Of a stretch of 64,000 nt of DNA, positions 1 to 7,646 are shown one piece after another. The DNA lies in the NCBI GenBank assembly GCA_016719295.1, contig JADKAF010000001.1:248001-312000 (forward strand), read 5' to 3'. The position numbers were made by a program, and so were the translations under genes. The notes beneath the pieces were generated by a model. That model did no database searches and was not told the origin of the DNA. It worked only from the letters and a program-made list of their open reading frames with translations. This DNA comes from Planctomycetota bacterium. Lineage in GTDB: Bacteria > Planctomycetota > UBA1135 > JADKAF01. The first letter of the stretch is position 1, and every line of letters begins with the position of its first letter.

Positions 1-277
1 CGTCGCCCAGATCCATGCAGGTGTCCGAAGCGTAGTCCGGATCGTGGATCACGCGGCCCTTGATCTCGGAGACCATCGCCTCGGCCTCGAACGCCTGCAG
101 AGCGAACACGCCGCGGCCGATGCGCGTGACGCGCACCTCCACGTCCTGGCGCACTGCTTGACGCGTGCGGGGGCGGGGACGCGCGCCCGAGGTGGAAGCC
201 GTGGGCTTGCTCGCGCTCTTCTTCGAGGCGCTCGACTTCGAGGGCCTGGGCAGGGTCGTGCTGCGGGACGGGGGCAT
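1..277 (-). CDS. SET-domain protein lysine methyltransferase, N-terminal part
   Basis: Only the first 92 residues lie inside the window; the gene continues beyond base 1. A basic Ser/Lys/Pro-rich leader of about 40 residues is followed by 'VEVRVTRIGRGVFAL' and 'GRVIHDPDYASDTCMDLGD', which resemble the opening strands of SET domains. SET proteins transfer a methyl group from S-adenosylmethionine to lysine side chains, on histones in eukaryotes and on mostly unknown proteins in bacteria. The NHxCxPN and catalytic tyrosine motifs that would prove activity are outside the window. The ATG at 277 was chosen as the ATG nearest the conserved part; no clear ribosome binding site precedes it. The gene is divergent from tex. 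The family call rests on a short segment, so it is moderately sure; the substrate cannot be inferred. Confidence 0.65.
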   Translation of the reverse strand, partial: MPPSRSTTLPRPSKSSASKKSASKPTASTSGARPRPRTRQAVRQDVEVRVTRIGRGVFALQAFEAEAMVSEIKGRVIHDPDYASDTCMDLGD

Positions 278-474
278 GCGGGGCTGCTTCTCGGGAGCTG
301 CTCTCGGCGACTTGCGACGAGGAAGGGGGAGAACGTCTACGGCCTTGCCGTGCCGTTGTAAAGGGCGTGTCTCGCGGGTTGCTGCATGCGGTCGAGATCG
401 TTAGCTTTCGCGCGCGCATCCCTGCGGCGTCGTTCGCGCGAGGGGTGCATGCGCGCGGCGGTGGAGGAGCACGG

Positions 475-2826
475 ATGGCGATCGTGGAGACGGCGAGTGC
501 AGCGGGCGATGTGACGGGCGGAGCGAAGGACTACGATCCGACGGACGCCGTGGCGCAGGAGCTCTCGCTCGCCATGCCTTCGGTCGGCGCGGTGCTGACG
601 CTCCTGGCCGGTGGGGCTACCGTGCCCTTCATCGCGCGCTATCGCAAGGAGGCGACCGGCGGCCTCGACGAGGTCCAGATCCGCGCGATCGAGGAGCGGG
701 CGCAGAGCTTGCGAGAGCTCGAAGCGCGGCGTCGAACCGTGCTGCAGACCATCGCGTCCCAGGGCAAGCTCGACGCCGCGCTGGAGCAGAAGATCCGCGG
801 CTGCGCGACGATGGCGGCGCTCGAGGATCTCTACCTGCCTTACAAGCCGAAGCGCCGCACGCGCGCGAGCATCGCGCGGGAGCGCGGCTTGGAGCCGCTG
901 GCCGAGCGCCTGCTGGCCCAGCCCCTCGAGGGCGATCCGAAGAAGGAAGCAGAGGCCTACGTCGACGCGGCGAAGGAGCTACCCGACGTCGAGGCGGTGC
1001 TGCAGGGCGCGCGCGACATCTGCGCCGAGGTGCTGAGCGAGCGCGCCGATCTCCGCGCGTTCCTCCGCGAGCGCGTCGCGACCGACGGGGTCCTCATCTC
1101 CGAGCGCGTCGAGGAGAAGACGCAGGAGCCGACGCGCTTCGAGATCTACTACGACTTCCGCGAGAAGTTCGCGACGATCCCCTCGCACCGCTTCCTCGCG
1201 ATCCGCCGCGGCGAGAACGAAGGGGTGCTGCGCACCAAGGTCGACCTGCCGGTGGACGCCGTGCTCGACGACCTGCGTGCGCGCGTGGGGCTCGTGCCGC
1301 GCTCGCCGTTCCGCGCCGAGCTCGACGCCGCGCTCGAGGATGGGCTGAAGCGTCTCGCGCTGCCCAGCGTCGTCACCGACGTGCGCGTCGATCTCAAGCT
1401 GCGCTCCGATCGCGCCGCGGTCGAGGTCTTCGCCGGCAACCTGAGCGAGCTCCTGCTCGCCTCTCCGCTCGGGCCGCAGTCGGTGATCGGGATCGACCCG
1501 GGGCTTCGCACCGGCTGCAAGTGCGTCGCGGTCGACGCGACGGGCAAGTTCTTGGAGCACGTCACGATCTTCCTGGTCGGGGCCTCCGAGGAGCGCGCCG
1601 CGCGCGAGCTGCTCGCCTTCGTGAAGCGCCACGGCCCGGTCGCGATCGCGGTCGGCAACGGCACCGGCGGACGCGAGACCGAGGCCTTCACGCGGAAGGT
1701 CCTGCGCGACGGCGGCGTCAGCGGCGTGGTCGTGGTCGCGGTGAACGAAGCGGGCGCCAGCGTCTACAGCGCCTCCGAGGTCGCGCGCGAGGAGTTCCCC
1801 GATCTCGACCTCACGCTGCGCGGCGCGATCTCCATCGCGCGCCGCCTGCAGGACCCGCTCGCCGAGCTGGTGAAGATCGAGCCCAAGTCGATCGGCGTCG
1901 GCCAGTACCAGCACGACGTGCACCAGCCGTTGCTCGCGCGGAAGCTCGACGAGGTCATCGAGAGCTGCGTGAACAAGGTCGGCGTCGATCTCAACACCGC
2001 GAGCGCGCCGCTGCTCTCGCGCGTGGCCGGCATCGGGCCTTCGCTCGCGAAGCGCATCGTGGAGCGCCGCGAGCAGCGCGGCGCGTTCCGCTCGCGGAAG
2101 CAGCTCCTCGAGGTCGCGGGTCTGGGACCCCGGACCTTCGAGCAGTGCGCGGGCTTCCTCCGCGTGCGCGGCGGCGAGCATCCGCTCGATGCCTCGGCCG
2201 TGCACCCCGAGCGCTACGCGCTGGTCGAGCGCATGGCGACCGACCTCGGCTCGCCCTTGCCGAGCCTGATCGGCGCGGCCCAGCTCGTGAAGAAGCTGGA
2301 CCTCGCGCGCTACGTCGGCGGCGACGTGGGCGAGCCCACGCTGCGCGACATCCTCTCCGAGCTCGAGAAGCCGGGCCGCGATCCGCGCTCGTCGTTCGAG
2401 CCGCCGGCGTTCCGCGACGACGTGCAGAAGCTCGAGGACCTCGTCGTCGGCATGGAGCTCGAAGGCATCGTGACGAACGTCACCGCCTTCGGCGCCTTCG
2501 TCGATGTCGGCGTCCACCAGGACGGCCTGGTGCATGTCTCGGAGCTCTCCGATCGCTTCATCCAGGATCCCGCCGAAGCGGTGAAGGTCGGGCAGCGCGT
2601 GAAGGTGCGCGTGCTCTCGGTCGACCTCCCGCGGAAGCGCATCGCGCTCAGCGCACGTTCGGGCGAAGGTCCGAAGCGCGGGGGCGAGCGCCGCACCGAC
2701 GGCGACGGCCCGCGCGGCGAGCGCAACGATCGCGGTGGCCGCGACCGCTCCGCGCCGCCGCGCGCCACGCCGCAGCCTCCGTCGAAGGGCCAGAACAACC
2801 CCTTCAAGAACCTGAAGCCCAGCTAG
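475..2826 (+). CDS. tex: Tex family RNA-binding transcription accessory protein
   Basis: Tex binds nucleic acid through an S1 domain and affects transcription and stress survival in bacteria (family knowledge). The 783-residue product shows the family order: a helical N-terminal region with 'VPFIARYRKEATGGLDE', a YqgF/RNase H-like domain starting 'VIGIDPGLRTGCK', helix-hairpin-helix repeats ('VAGIGPSLAKRIVERR', 'VAGLGPRTFEQCAGFLRV'), and a C-terminal S1 domain ('EGIVTNVTAFGAFVDVGVH', 'DGLVHVSELSD'). A basic Gly/Arg/Asp-rich tail of about 60 residues follows, probably disordered and RNA-binding. The frame is open further upstream, but the ATG at 475 is preceded by GGAGGAG (464-470) and begins the conserved part, so it was chosen. 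It stands alone between divergent and convergent neighbours. Confidence 0.95.
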   Translation: MAIVETASAAGDVTGGAKDYDPTDAVAQELSLAMPSVGAVLTLLAGGATVPFIARYRKEATGGLDEVQIRAIEERAQSLRELEARRRTVLQTIASQGKLDAALEQKIRGCATMAALEDLYLPYKPKRRTRASIARERGLEPLAERLLAQPLEGDPKKEAEAYVDAAKELPDVEAVLQGARDICAEVLSERADLRAFLRERVATDGVLISERVEEKTQEPTRFEIYYDFREKFATIPSHRFLAIRRGENEGVLRTKVDLPVDAVLDDLRARVGLVPRSPFRAELDAALEDGLKRLALPSVVTDVRVDLKLRSDRAAVEVFAGNLSELLLASPLGPQSVIGIDPGLRTGCKCVAVDATGKFLEHVTIFLVGASEERAARELLAFVKRHGPVAIAVGNGTGGRETEAFTRKVLRDGGVSGVVVVAVNEAGASVYSASEVAREEFPDLDLTLRGAISIARRLQDPLAELVKIEPKSIGVGQYQHDVHQPLLARKLDEVIESCVNKVGVDLNTASAPLLSRVAGIGPSLAKRIVERREQRGAFRSRKQLLEVAGLGPRTFEQCAGFLRVRGGEHPLDASAVHPERYALVERMATDLGSPLPSLIGAAQLVKKLDLARYVGGDVGEPTLRDILSELEKPGRDPRSSFEPPAFRDDVQKLEDLVVGMELEGIVTNVTAFGAFVDVGVHQDGLVHVSELSDRFIQDPAEAVKVGQRVKVRVLSVDLPRKRIALSARSGEGPKRGGERRTDGDGPRGERNDRGGRDRSAPPRATPQPPSKGQNNPFKNLKPS

Positions 2827-2913
2827 CTCCGCCATCGCGGCCGTCACGGCTGCGGCCGGTTCGTCCGCGTGCGGAGCGGCGAGAGCGCCGCGGCGGAGCC
2901 GCGAGGGGGAGGA

Positions 2914-3579
2914 TCAGAGCGCGCAGGTGGAGCGCAGCGATTCGGCGAGCGCGAGCTCGCTGGGGAGCAGCTCGCCGGGCTCGAGCTCGCAGTCGAGCGC
3001 GCGAGCGATCGCTCGGGACAAGCGCGCCTCGAGCTCTTCGGCTTCCAGCGTCGTCGGCGGCAGCGCGAGCGAGCCGTGGTGCAGGACCCAGCCGCGCACG
3101 CGGCGCTGCGCGGAGCCCAGGACCTTCCGGCCATCGAGGGCGAGGCAGAGCTCGGTCGCGCGCTCGAAGCACCACGGCGAGCCCGCGCGTTCGGAGAGGA
3201 GCTCCGGCTCGTCGCGCACGAAGCGCAGGCGCGGGATCGAGAGCACCTCGACGATCGCGCGATGCACGCGCTCGAAGCTCGCGAGCACGGTCTCGCCGCG
3301 CGGCGGCGCAGGCGCGACGTAGGAGAAGGTGAGCTCCCCGGCGTCGTGCCAGATCGCACGTCCGCCGGTCGAGCGCCGCACGAGCTCGTGCAGGCCGAGC
3401 TCCGAGCGCAGAGCTTCGATCTCCTCGCGCGGCTGGAAGCGCCCGAGGGAGAGCCCGGTGGGCGCCCAGCGGTAGAGGCGAATCGTCGGTGTCGCGCGGC
3501 CCTCGAGGAGGGCCGCGTCGAGGGCGAGGTTCAGCGCGGGTGCACGTATCGCCGCGGGAAGGAAGCGCGCGCGCACCAA
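2914..3579 (-). CDS. Lipoate-protein ligase / octanoyltransferase family protein
   Basis: Members of this biotin/lipoate ligase (LplA/LipM/LipB) family attach octanoate or lipoate to the lipoyl lysine of carrier proteins. The 221-residue product has the family signatures: 'RRSTGGRAIWHDAGELTFS' (residues about 67-86), a cysteine in 'SPWCFE' and 'KVLGSAQRRVRGWVLHHGSL'. The size suits a single catalytic domain without the small LplA accessory domain, closer to LipM. It lies downstream of gcvT-gcvH on the same strand, separated by a hairpin repeat array of about 170 bp. That suggests GcvH as the natural substrate (inference). Ligase and octanoyltransferase activity cannot be told apart from sequence alone. 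The start is the first ATG in frame; no strong ribosome site is visible. Confidence 0.8.
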   Translation of the reverse strand: MVRARFLPAAIRAPALNLALDAALLEGRATPTIRLYRWAPTGLSLGRFQPREEIEALRSELGLHELVRRSTGGRAIWHDAGELTFSYVAPAPPRGETVLASFERVHRAIVEVLSIPRLRFVRDEPELLSERAGSPWCFERATELCLALDGRKVLGSAQRRVRGWVLHHGSLALPPTTLEAEELEARLSRAIARALDCELEPGELLPSELALAESLRSTCAL

Positions 3580-3624
3580 TCGCCGATCCTCGAAGTGAGA
3601 GCCACCTATCCGGGCAAACCAGCT

Positions 3625-3791
3625 ACAGCGCCGTCAGGCGCTGTGCCAGCAAGCATCGAGCGCCGTCAGGCGCTGTGCCAGCAAGCATCGAGCGCCGTCA
3701 GGCGCTGTGCCAGAGACACCGCGACAGCGCCGTCCGGCGCTGTGCCAGAGACACCGCTACAACGCCGTCAGGCGTTGTGCCAGAGACACCG
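3625..3791. repeat. Five-copy tandem hairpin repeat downstream of gcvH
   Basis: Five copies of a short inverted repeat, core AGCGCC-GTCA-GGCGCT, start at 3627, 3659, 3691, 3726 and 3761, giving periods of 32, 32, 35 and 35. Each is followed by GTGCCAG and then AAGCATCG (copies 1-2) or AGACACCG (copies 3-5). Copies 1 and 4 have 8-bp arms (ACAGCGCC/GGCGCTGT). In copy 5 both arms change together (AACGCC/GGCGTT), which keeps the stem paired. The array is in the 3' region of gcvH and upstream of the lipoate ligase. It could act as an RNA processing or attenuation element, or be a REP-like element. Similar hairpins occur at 48117 and 48152. Confidence 0.9.
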
Positions 3792-3797
3792 CGCCGC

Positions 3798-4178
3798 TCA
3801 GTGCGCGATGCCCTTCTCGTAGGCCGCGGCGTCGAGGAGCTGGTCGTACGCGCCGGCGGAAGCGGGGCGCAGCTTCACGATCCAGCCCTTCTCGAACGGG
3901 CTCTGCCCGAGCGGCTCGACGTCCTGACCGAGGGGGGCATTCACCGCGGTGATCTCGCCGTCCATCGGCGCGTAGATGTCGGCCACGGTCTTCACCGACT
4001 CGATCTCGGCGATGAGATCGCCAGCCTTCACCTTCTGGCCCACCTTCGCCTTGATGTCGAGGAAGGTGAGGTCGCCGAGCTGCTCGACGGCGTGATCGGT
4101 GATGCCCACGGCGAGGACGTCGCCCTGCTTCTGGGCCCACTCGTGCGATTCTCGGTAGCGGCGGTCGTTGGGGCGCAT
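3798..4178 (-). CDS. gcvH: Glycine cleavage system H protein
   Basis: GcvH is the lipoylated carrier that shuttles the aminomethyl group of glycine between the P, T and L proteins. The 126-residue product has the usual length and motifs: 'RRYRESHEW' at the N terminus, 'VGITDHAVEQLGDLTF', and the lipoylation site 'IESVKTVADIYAP' with Lys63 as the modified residue. 'GWIVKLRP' lies in the C-terminal part. It starts two bases after the gcvT stop, so the two genes are cotranscribed and probably translationally coupled. The 3' side runs into the hairpin repeat array. No gcvP or lpd is present in the window. Confidence 0.96.
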   Translation of the reverse strand: MRPNDRRYRESHEWAQKQGDVLAVGITDHAVEQLGDLTFLDIKAKVGQKVKAGDLIAEIESVKTVADIYAPMDGEITAVNAPLGQDVEPLGQSPFEKGWIVKLRPASAGAYDQLLDAAAYEKGIAH

Positions 4179-4180
4179 GC

Positions 4181-5275
4181 TCAGCTCTGGCGCTTGTAGA
4201 AGGGGAGTGGGGTCTGGCGGGCCGCGATGGCGGTACCGCGGAGATCGATCTCGAAGCTCGTCTCGCCGTCGGCGAGCGCTGCCGGCACGTAGGCCGTCGC
4301 GAGGTTCTTGTCGAGCGTCGGGGAGTAGGTGCCCGAGCAGACGAAGCCCACGTCCGCTCCGCCGTGGCGCACGGCGTAGCCCTGGCGCGGGATGCGCTTG
4401 CCTTCGGCGATCAAGCCGACGAGCTTCCGCTGGGGGCCGGCGGCCTTGATGCGCTCGAGCGCCGCGCGCCCGACGAAGGGCTTGTCGGCGGCGAACTTCA
4501 CGGCCCAGTCGAGGCCGGCTTCGAGCGGATTGATCTCCTCGCCGAGCTCGTGCCCGTAGAGGGGCATGCCCGCTTCCAGGCGCAGCGTGTCGCGCGAGCC
4601 GAGGCCGCAGGGCATCAGATCGCTCCCGCCGCTCGCGAGCAGCGCATCCCAGACGCGCTCCGCTTCCTGGCGGGGGAAGTAGAGCTCGAAGCCGTCCTCG
4701 CCGGTGTAGCCCGTGCGCGAGATGCGCACGTCCTGCATGCCGAGGACCGTGCCGCGCATCAGCTTGTAGTAGCCCAGCGACGCGAGGGCCTCCTTCTCGA
4801 CCACGCTGCGCGCGAGCAGCTTCTCGGAGAGCGGCCCCTGCAGCGCGCACATCGCGAGCTCCTCGGTGAGGTCGACGATGCGCGCATCGTGGCCCTTCAC
4901 GAGCTCGCGCATGTGCGCGAGGTCGCGATCGGTGTTCGAGGCGTTCACCACGACGAAGACCGCGTCGCTCTCGCCGTAGATCAGCACGTCGTCGATCGCG
5001 TTGCCCTGCTCGTTGCAGATCAGGGAGTAGCGGATGTCGCCGACCTTCAGCTTCGCGACGTGATTCGTGAAGATGCGGTCGGCCGCGGCGATGCGATCCT
5101 TGCCCTCGATGCGCACGCGGCCCATGTGCGAGAGGTCATAGAGGCCGCAGCCCGTGCGCACGCGTCGCACCTCGTCGAGGATCGAGGCGTACTGCACCGG
5201 CATGTGCCAGCCGGCGAAGTCGACCAGGCGGCCGCCGGCGCGCACGTGGCAGGCGTGGAAGGGGGTCTGCTTCAT
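4181..5275 (-). CDS. gcvT: Glycine cleavage system T protein (aminomethyltransferase)
   Basis: GcvT releases ammonia from the aminomethyl group on GcvH and passes the methylene to tetrahydrofolate. The 364-residue product begins 'KQTPFHACHVRAGGRLVDF' and carries the family segments 'GLYDLSHMGRVRIEG', 'ISRTGYTGEDGFELY', 'GLGSRDTLRLEAGMPLYGHE' and 'CSGTYSPTLDKNLATAYV'. Length and motif order are normal. The frame is open about 109 codons further upstream, but the ATG at 5275 matches the family start and lies downstream of a good promoter (5323-5352). It is the first gene of gcvT-gcvH. A glycine riboswitch was looked for in the short leader and not seen. Confidence 0.96.
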   Translation of the reverse strand: MKQTPFHACHVRAGGRLVDFAGWHMPVQYASILDEVRRVRTGCGLYDLSHMGRVRIEGKDRIAAADRIFTNHVAKLKVGDIRYSLICNEQGNAIDDVLIYGESDAVFVVVNASNTDRDLAHMRELVKGHDARIVDLTEELAMCALQGPLSEKLLARSVVEKEALASLGYYKLMRGTVLGMQDVRISRTGYTGEDGFELYFPRQEAERVWDALLASGGSDLMPCGLGSRDTLRLEAGMPLYGHELGEEINPLEAGLDWAVKFAADKPFVGRAALERIKAAGPQRKLVGLIAEGKRIPRQGYAVRHGGADVGFVCSGTYSPTLDKNLATAYVPAALADGETSFEIDLRGTAIAARQTPLPFYKRQS

Positions 5276-5322
5276 CGGCGGGAGGAACCTTGGGTGGGGG
5301 CGTTGCCCGTGGAGGGGGCGGG

Positions 5323-5352
5323 AGGGTAGCCCGTTCCGCCGCGCGATGTCAA
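5323..5352 (-). promoter_or_regulatory. Sigma-70-like promoter of gcvT-gcvH
   Basis: On the minus strand TTGACA (5352-5347) is followed after 18 bases by TACCCT (5328-5323). The -35 box is a perfect consensus and the -10 matches three of six bases. The expected transcription start is about 40 bases upstream of the gcvT ATG, leaving too short a leader for a riboswitch. Confidence 0.6.
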
Positions 5353-5455
5353 CGCGACCGGACGCCGCCCTGCCGCGCGCCTTCGGGCCGATCTCCGGCG
5401 CTGGAACGGAGGCCGTCGCTCGGAGATCCTGAGCGCTCCGAAGAGGATCTCGACG

Positions 5456-5842
5456 ATGCGCTCGATCTGGCTCGCGCTCTGCGGAGCGAATGGATTCCTG
5501 GCCGTGGCCGCCGGCGCCTTCGGCGCCCACGCGCTGCGCGAGCGGCTCCCGAGCGACCTGCTCGAGATCTGGAACACCGCGGCGCACTACCACCTCGTGC
5601 ATGCGCTGGCGCTCGGGCTCTGCGCGTGGCTCGGCGAGACGCGCGGGGGCGCCCTCCCGCGCTGGGCGGGGCGCTGCTTCACGGTGGGCCTCTTGCTCTT
5701 CTCCGGCAGCCTCTACGCGCTGGCCCTGAGCGGGGTACGCGGCCTCGGCGCCGTCACGCCGCTCGGCGGCTTGGCCTTCCTGGCCGGCTGGCTCTGCGTC
5801 GCGCTCTGCGCGCGCCGCCCCGCGCCCGAGCTCGCGCGATGA
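5456..5842 (+). CDS. DUF423 family small membrane protein
   Basis: The 128-residue product matches the DUF423 (YgdD-like) family of inner-membrane proteins of unknown function. It has 'GAFGAHALRERL' near the N terminus, 'WNTAAHYHLVHALAL', 'LLFSGSLYALAL' and 'TPLGGLAFLAGWL'. Four hydrophobic segments are visible, at about residues 5-25, 48-62, 73-92 and 98-118. A GAGGA ribosome site lies about ten bases before the ATG. The stop overlaps the next start (ATGA), so it is coupled to the VOC gene. It is divergent from gcvT. Confidence 0.88.
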   Translation: MRSIWLALCGANGFLAVAAGAFGAHALRERLPSDLLEIWNTAAHYHLVHALALGLCAWLGETRGGALPRWAGRCFTVGLLLFSGSLYALALSGVRGLGAVTPLGGLAFLAGWLCVALCARRPAPELAR

Positions 5843-6234
5843 TCCGCATCCATCGAGCCACTCCGGTCATGATCGTGGAGGCGATCGAGCCCGTGCTCGC
5901 CTTCTGGTGCGAGCGCCTGGGCTTCGCGCGCACGATCGAGCTGCCCGACGGGGAGCGGCTCGCGTTCGCGGCCGTCGAGCGCGACGGCGTCGAGCTCATG
6001 TTCCAGACGTGGAGCAGCGTGCAGGCCGACGCCGGGGCGAGCGTGCATCCGCGGCAGCCGCGGGATCACACGCCGCTCTTCCTCGAGGTCGCCTCGCTCG
6101 CTCCGATCCAAGCGGCGCTGCGCGGCGCGGACGTGCTCGTCCCGGAGCGCCGCACGCCGTACGGCTCGCGCGAGACGATCGTGCGCGCGCCCAACGGGCA
6201 GGTCGTGGTGTTCGCCGAGATGCCGCCGAGCTGA
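5839..6234 (+). CDS. VOC (glyoxalase/bleomycin-resistance fold) protein
   Basis: The 131-residue product looks like a single VOC-fold domain with paired beta-alpha-beta modules: 'VLAFWCERLGFARTIELPDG' then 'DGVELMFQ' in the first half, and 'RRTPYGSRETIVRAPNGQVV' in the second. VOC proteins include metal-dependent lyases, dioxygenases and antibiotic-binding proteins; the usual first-half metal histidine is not obvious, so it may be a binding protein. Its ATG overlaps the stop of the DUF423 gene by the ATGA arrangement. Substrate unknown. Confidence 0.8.
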   Translation: MIRIHRATPVMIVEAIEPVLAFWCERLGFARTIELPDGERLAFAAVERDGVELMFQTWSSVQADAGASVHPRQPRDHTPLFLEVASLAPIQAALRGADVLVPERRTPYGSRETIVRAPNGQVVVFAEMPPS

Positions 6235-6247
6235 GCGCGGCGCGCGC

Positions 6248-7471
6248 TCAGAAGCGGATCACCGTGACGAGCGGGCGGCTCAGCGCCGTCGGCGGTGGGC
6301 CGGCGAAGTGCGTAGCGAGCATGGCGCCGATCAGGTTCACGTCGCGCGGCACCGCGATCGAGATCTGCCCGTTCGCGGGCAAGCCTTGCGCGACGACGGG
6401 GCCGAGCACGTCGACGTAGACCCACTCGCCGCCGCCGAGCTCGATGGGCTGGGTCGCCGGCAGGCCCATCACGACGAGCGAGAAGAGGCCGCTGTTGTCC
6501 TTCAGCTGCACGACCACGCCGAGCGAGCGTCCGTAGGTCACCGTCACGTCGTCGGTCCAGGTGACGCGGCTCGTCACGACGGCCGCGGGGCCGTCGGGTT
6601 GCTGTCCCCAAGGTTGGAAGCCGAAGCCGGGATCGAACCACACCTCGCCGCCGAGGCCGCCCGTGATCGAGGAGTTCCCCTCGAGCAGGAGCTCCGCGAC
6701 GACGCCCGCGCCGCCGCGGCTGTCGAAGGGCGCGTTCGCTGGGCAGGGGCAGGCGCTGTTCGAGGGCGGGAAGAAGCTCCAATAGGTCGTTAGGCCGTCG
6801 CCCCCGCGGATCTGCGCATCGAGTGCCGTGACGAGGCAGCCCGCGGCCTCGATCGCCGCTCCGCCGCGCGGCCCGAAGCGGTACGCGCTGCCGCAGCAAT
6901 CGAAGGAGGTTCCGCCGACGACGGCGGTGTCGGCGAGCCAGAGATGCGCTCCCGGGGCCAGCGAGATGGCCGGCTGGCCCACGGCGAGGCCCGTCACGTT
7001 CTGCCAACGCGGCGCTTCGATCAGCGACGAGAGGATGCGGATGCTGCGGAAGCCTCCGCCCGAGATCGCGGGGAAGCACTGCGCGAAGAGCGGCCCCGGC
7101 ACACGCCCGTGGATGGTGCAGTGCGAGAGCTCGAGCTCGTCCTGTCCGGAGCCGAGCAACGTCAGCGCGCGATCCTGCGCGATGCCGCCGCTGCCCGCGA
7201 GCGACTGACCTTGGACGAAGATCTCGAAGGTCGGCTCGCCGACGAGGCGCACGCTGCGTCGCACGGTGAGCGGTCCCCAGGTGCCGCCTTGGACGCGGAT
7301 GGTCGCGCCGTGGGGCGCTGCGTCGATCGCGGTCTGAAGATCCGTGAAGGGCGCGCCTCCGTTGGGATTCACGCGGATCGACTGAGCGGGTGCGAGTGCG
7401 GGTGATAGTGCGGCCGCGACGACGCAGGCGAGCGCCGGCAGCGCTTGCCCGAGCGATCTGGATCGGTACAT
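6248..7471 (-). CDS. Exported right-handed beta-helix protein
   Basis: The 407-residue product begins with a signal peptide ('ALPALACVVAAALSPALAPA', cleavage near 'PAQS') and then 'IRVNPNGGAPFTDLQTAID' and 'GATIRVQGGTWGPLTVRRS'. This is the opening typical of pectin-lyase-like or DUF1565-type beta-helix proteins. The middle is rich in Gly and short beta repeats. The last 130 residues look like a beta-sandwich ending 'LVTVIRF', as in exported proteins of deep-branching planctomycetes. Cysteines in 'FDCCGSAY' and 'NSACPCPANA' may form disulfides. A strong ribosome site (GGAGGAG, 6 bases before the ATG) fixes the start. No catalytic residues can be assigned; it is probably a surface or periplasmic protein. 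Confidence 0.75.
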   Translation of the reverse strand: MYRSRSLGQALPALACVVAAALSPALAPAQSIRVNPNGGAPFTDLQTAIDAAPHGATIRVQGGTWGPLTVRRSVRLVGEPTFEIFVQGQSLAGSGGIAQDRALTLLGSGQDELELSHCTIHGRVPGPLFAQCFPAISGGGFRSIRILSSLIEAPRWQNVTGLAVGQPAISLAPGAHLWLADTAVVGGTSFDCCGSAYRFGPRGGAAIEAAGCLVTALDAQIRGGDGLTTYWSFFPPSNSACPCPANAPFDSRGGAGVVAELLLEGNSSITGGLGGEVWFDPGFGFQPWGQQPDGPAAVVTSRVTWTDDVTVTYGRSLGVVVQLKDNSGLFSLVVMGLPATQPIELGGGEWVYVDVLGPVVAQGLPANGQISIAVPRDVNLIGAMLATHFAGPPPTALSRPLVTVIRF

Positions 7472-7646
7472 CGAGCTCCTCCGGAGCGGCCCGCCTTCCG
7501 TTCGTGCGCGTGCGCCGCCTGCGAGGGGTATCGGTCGGAAGGAAGGGGCGTTCGCAGAGAATTCCCGCGCTGGAGGCGAAGGACGGAGGCACTTCGAGGC
7601 ACTCTCTGCAGCCGCGTCCCCCCCTTCGAGCATCGATCCTCCGCGC

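Noticed and set aside
979..2847. A 622-codon minus-strand frame opposite tex.
   Set aside because: Shadow of tex; repetitive Arg/Glu/Ala composition and no start signal.
3625..3791. CRISPR array.
   Set aside because: Repeats are palindromic with almost no unique spacers, periods of 32-35 include only short shared linkers, and no cas genes are near.
5276..5322. Glycine riboswitch in front of gcvT.
   Set aside because: The leader between promoter and ATG is about 40 bases, too short for a glycine aptamer, and no matching core was seen.
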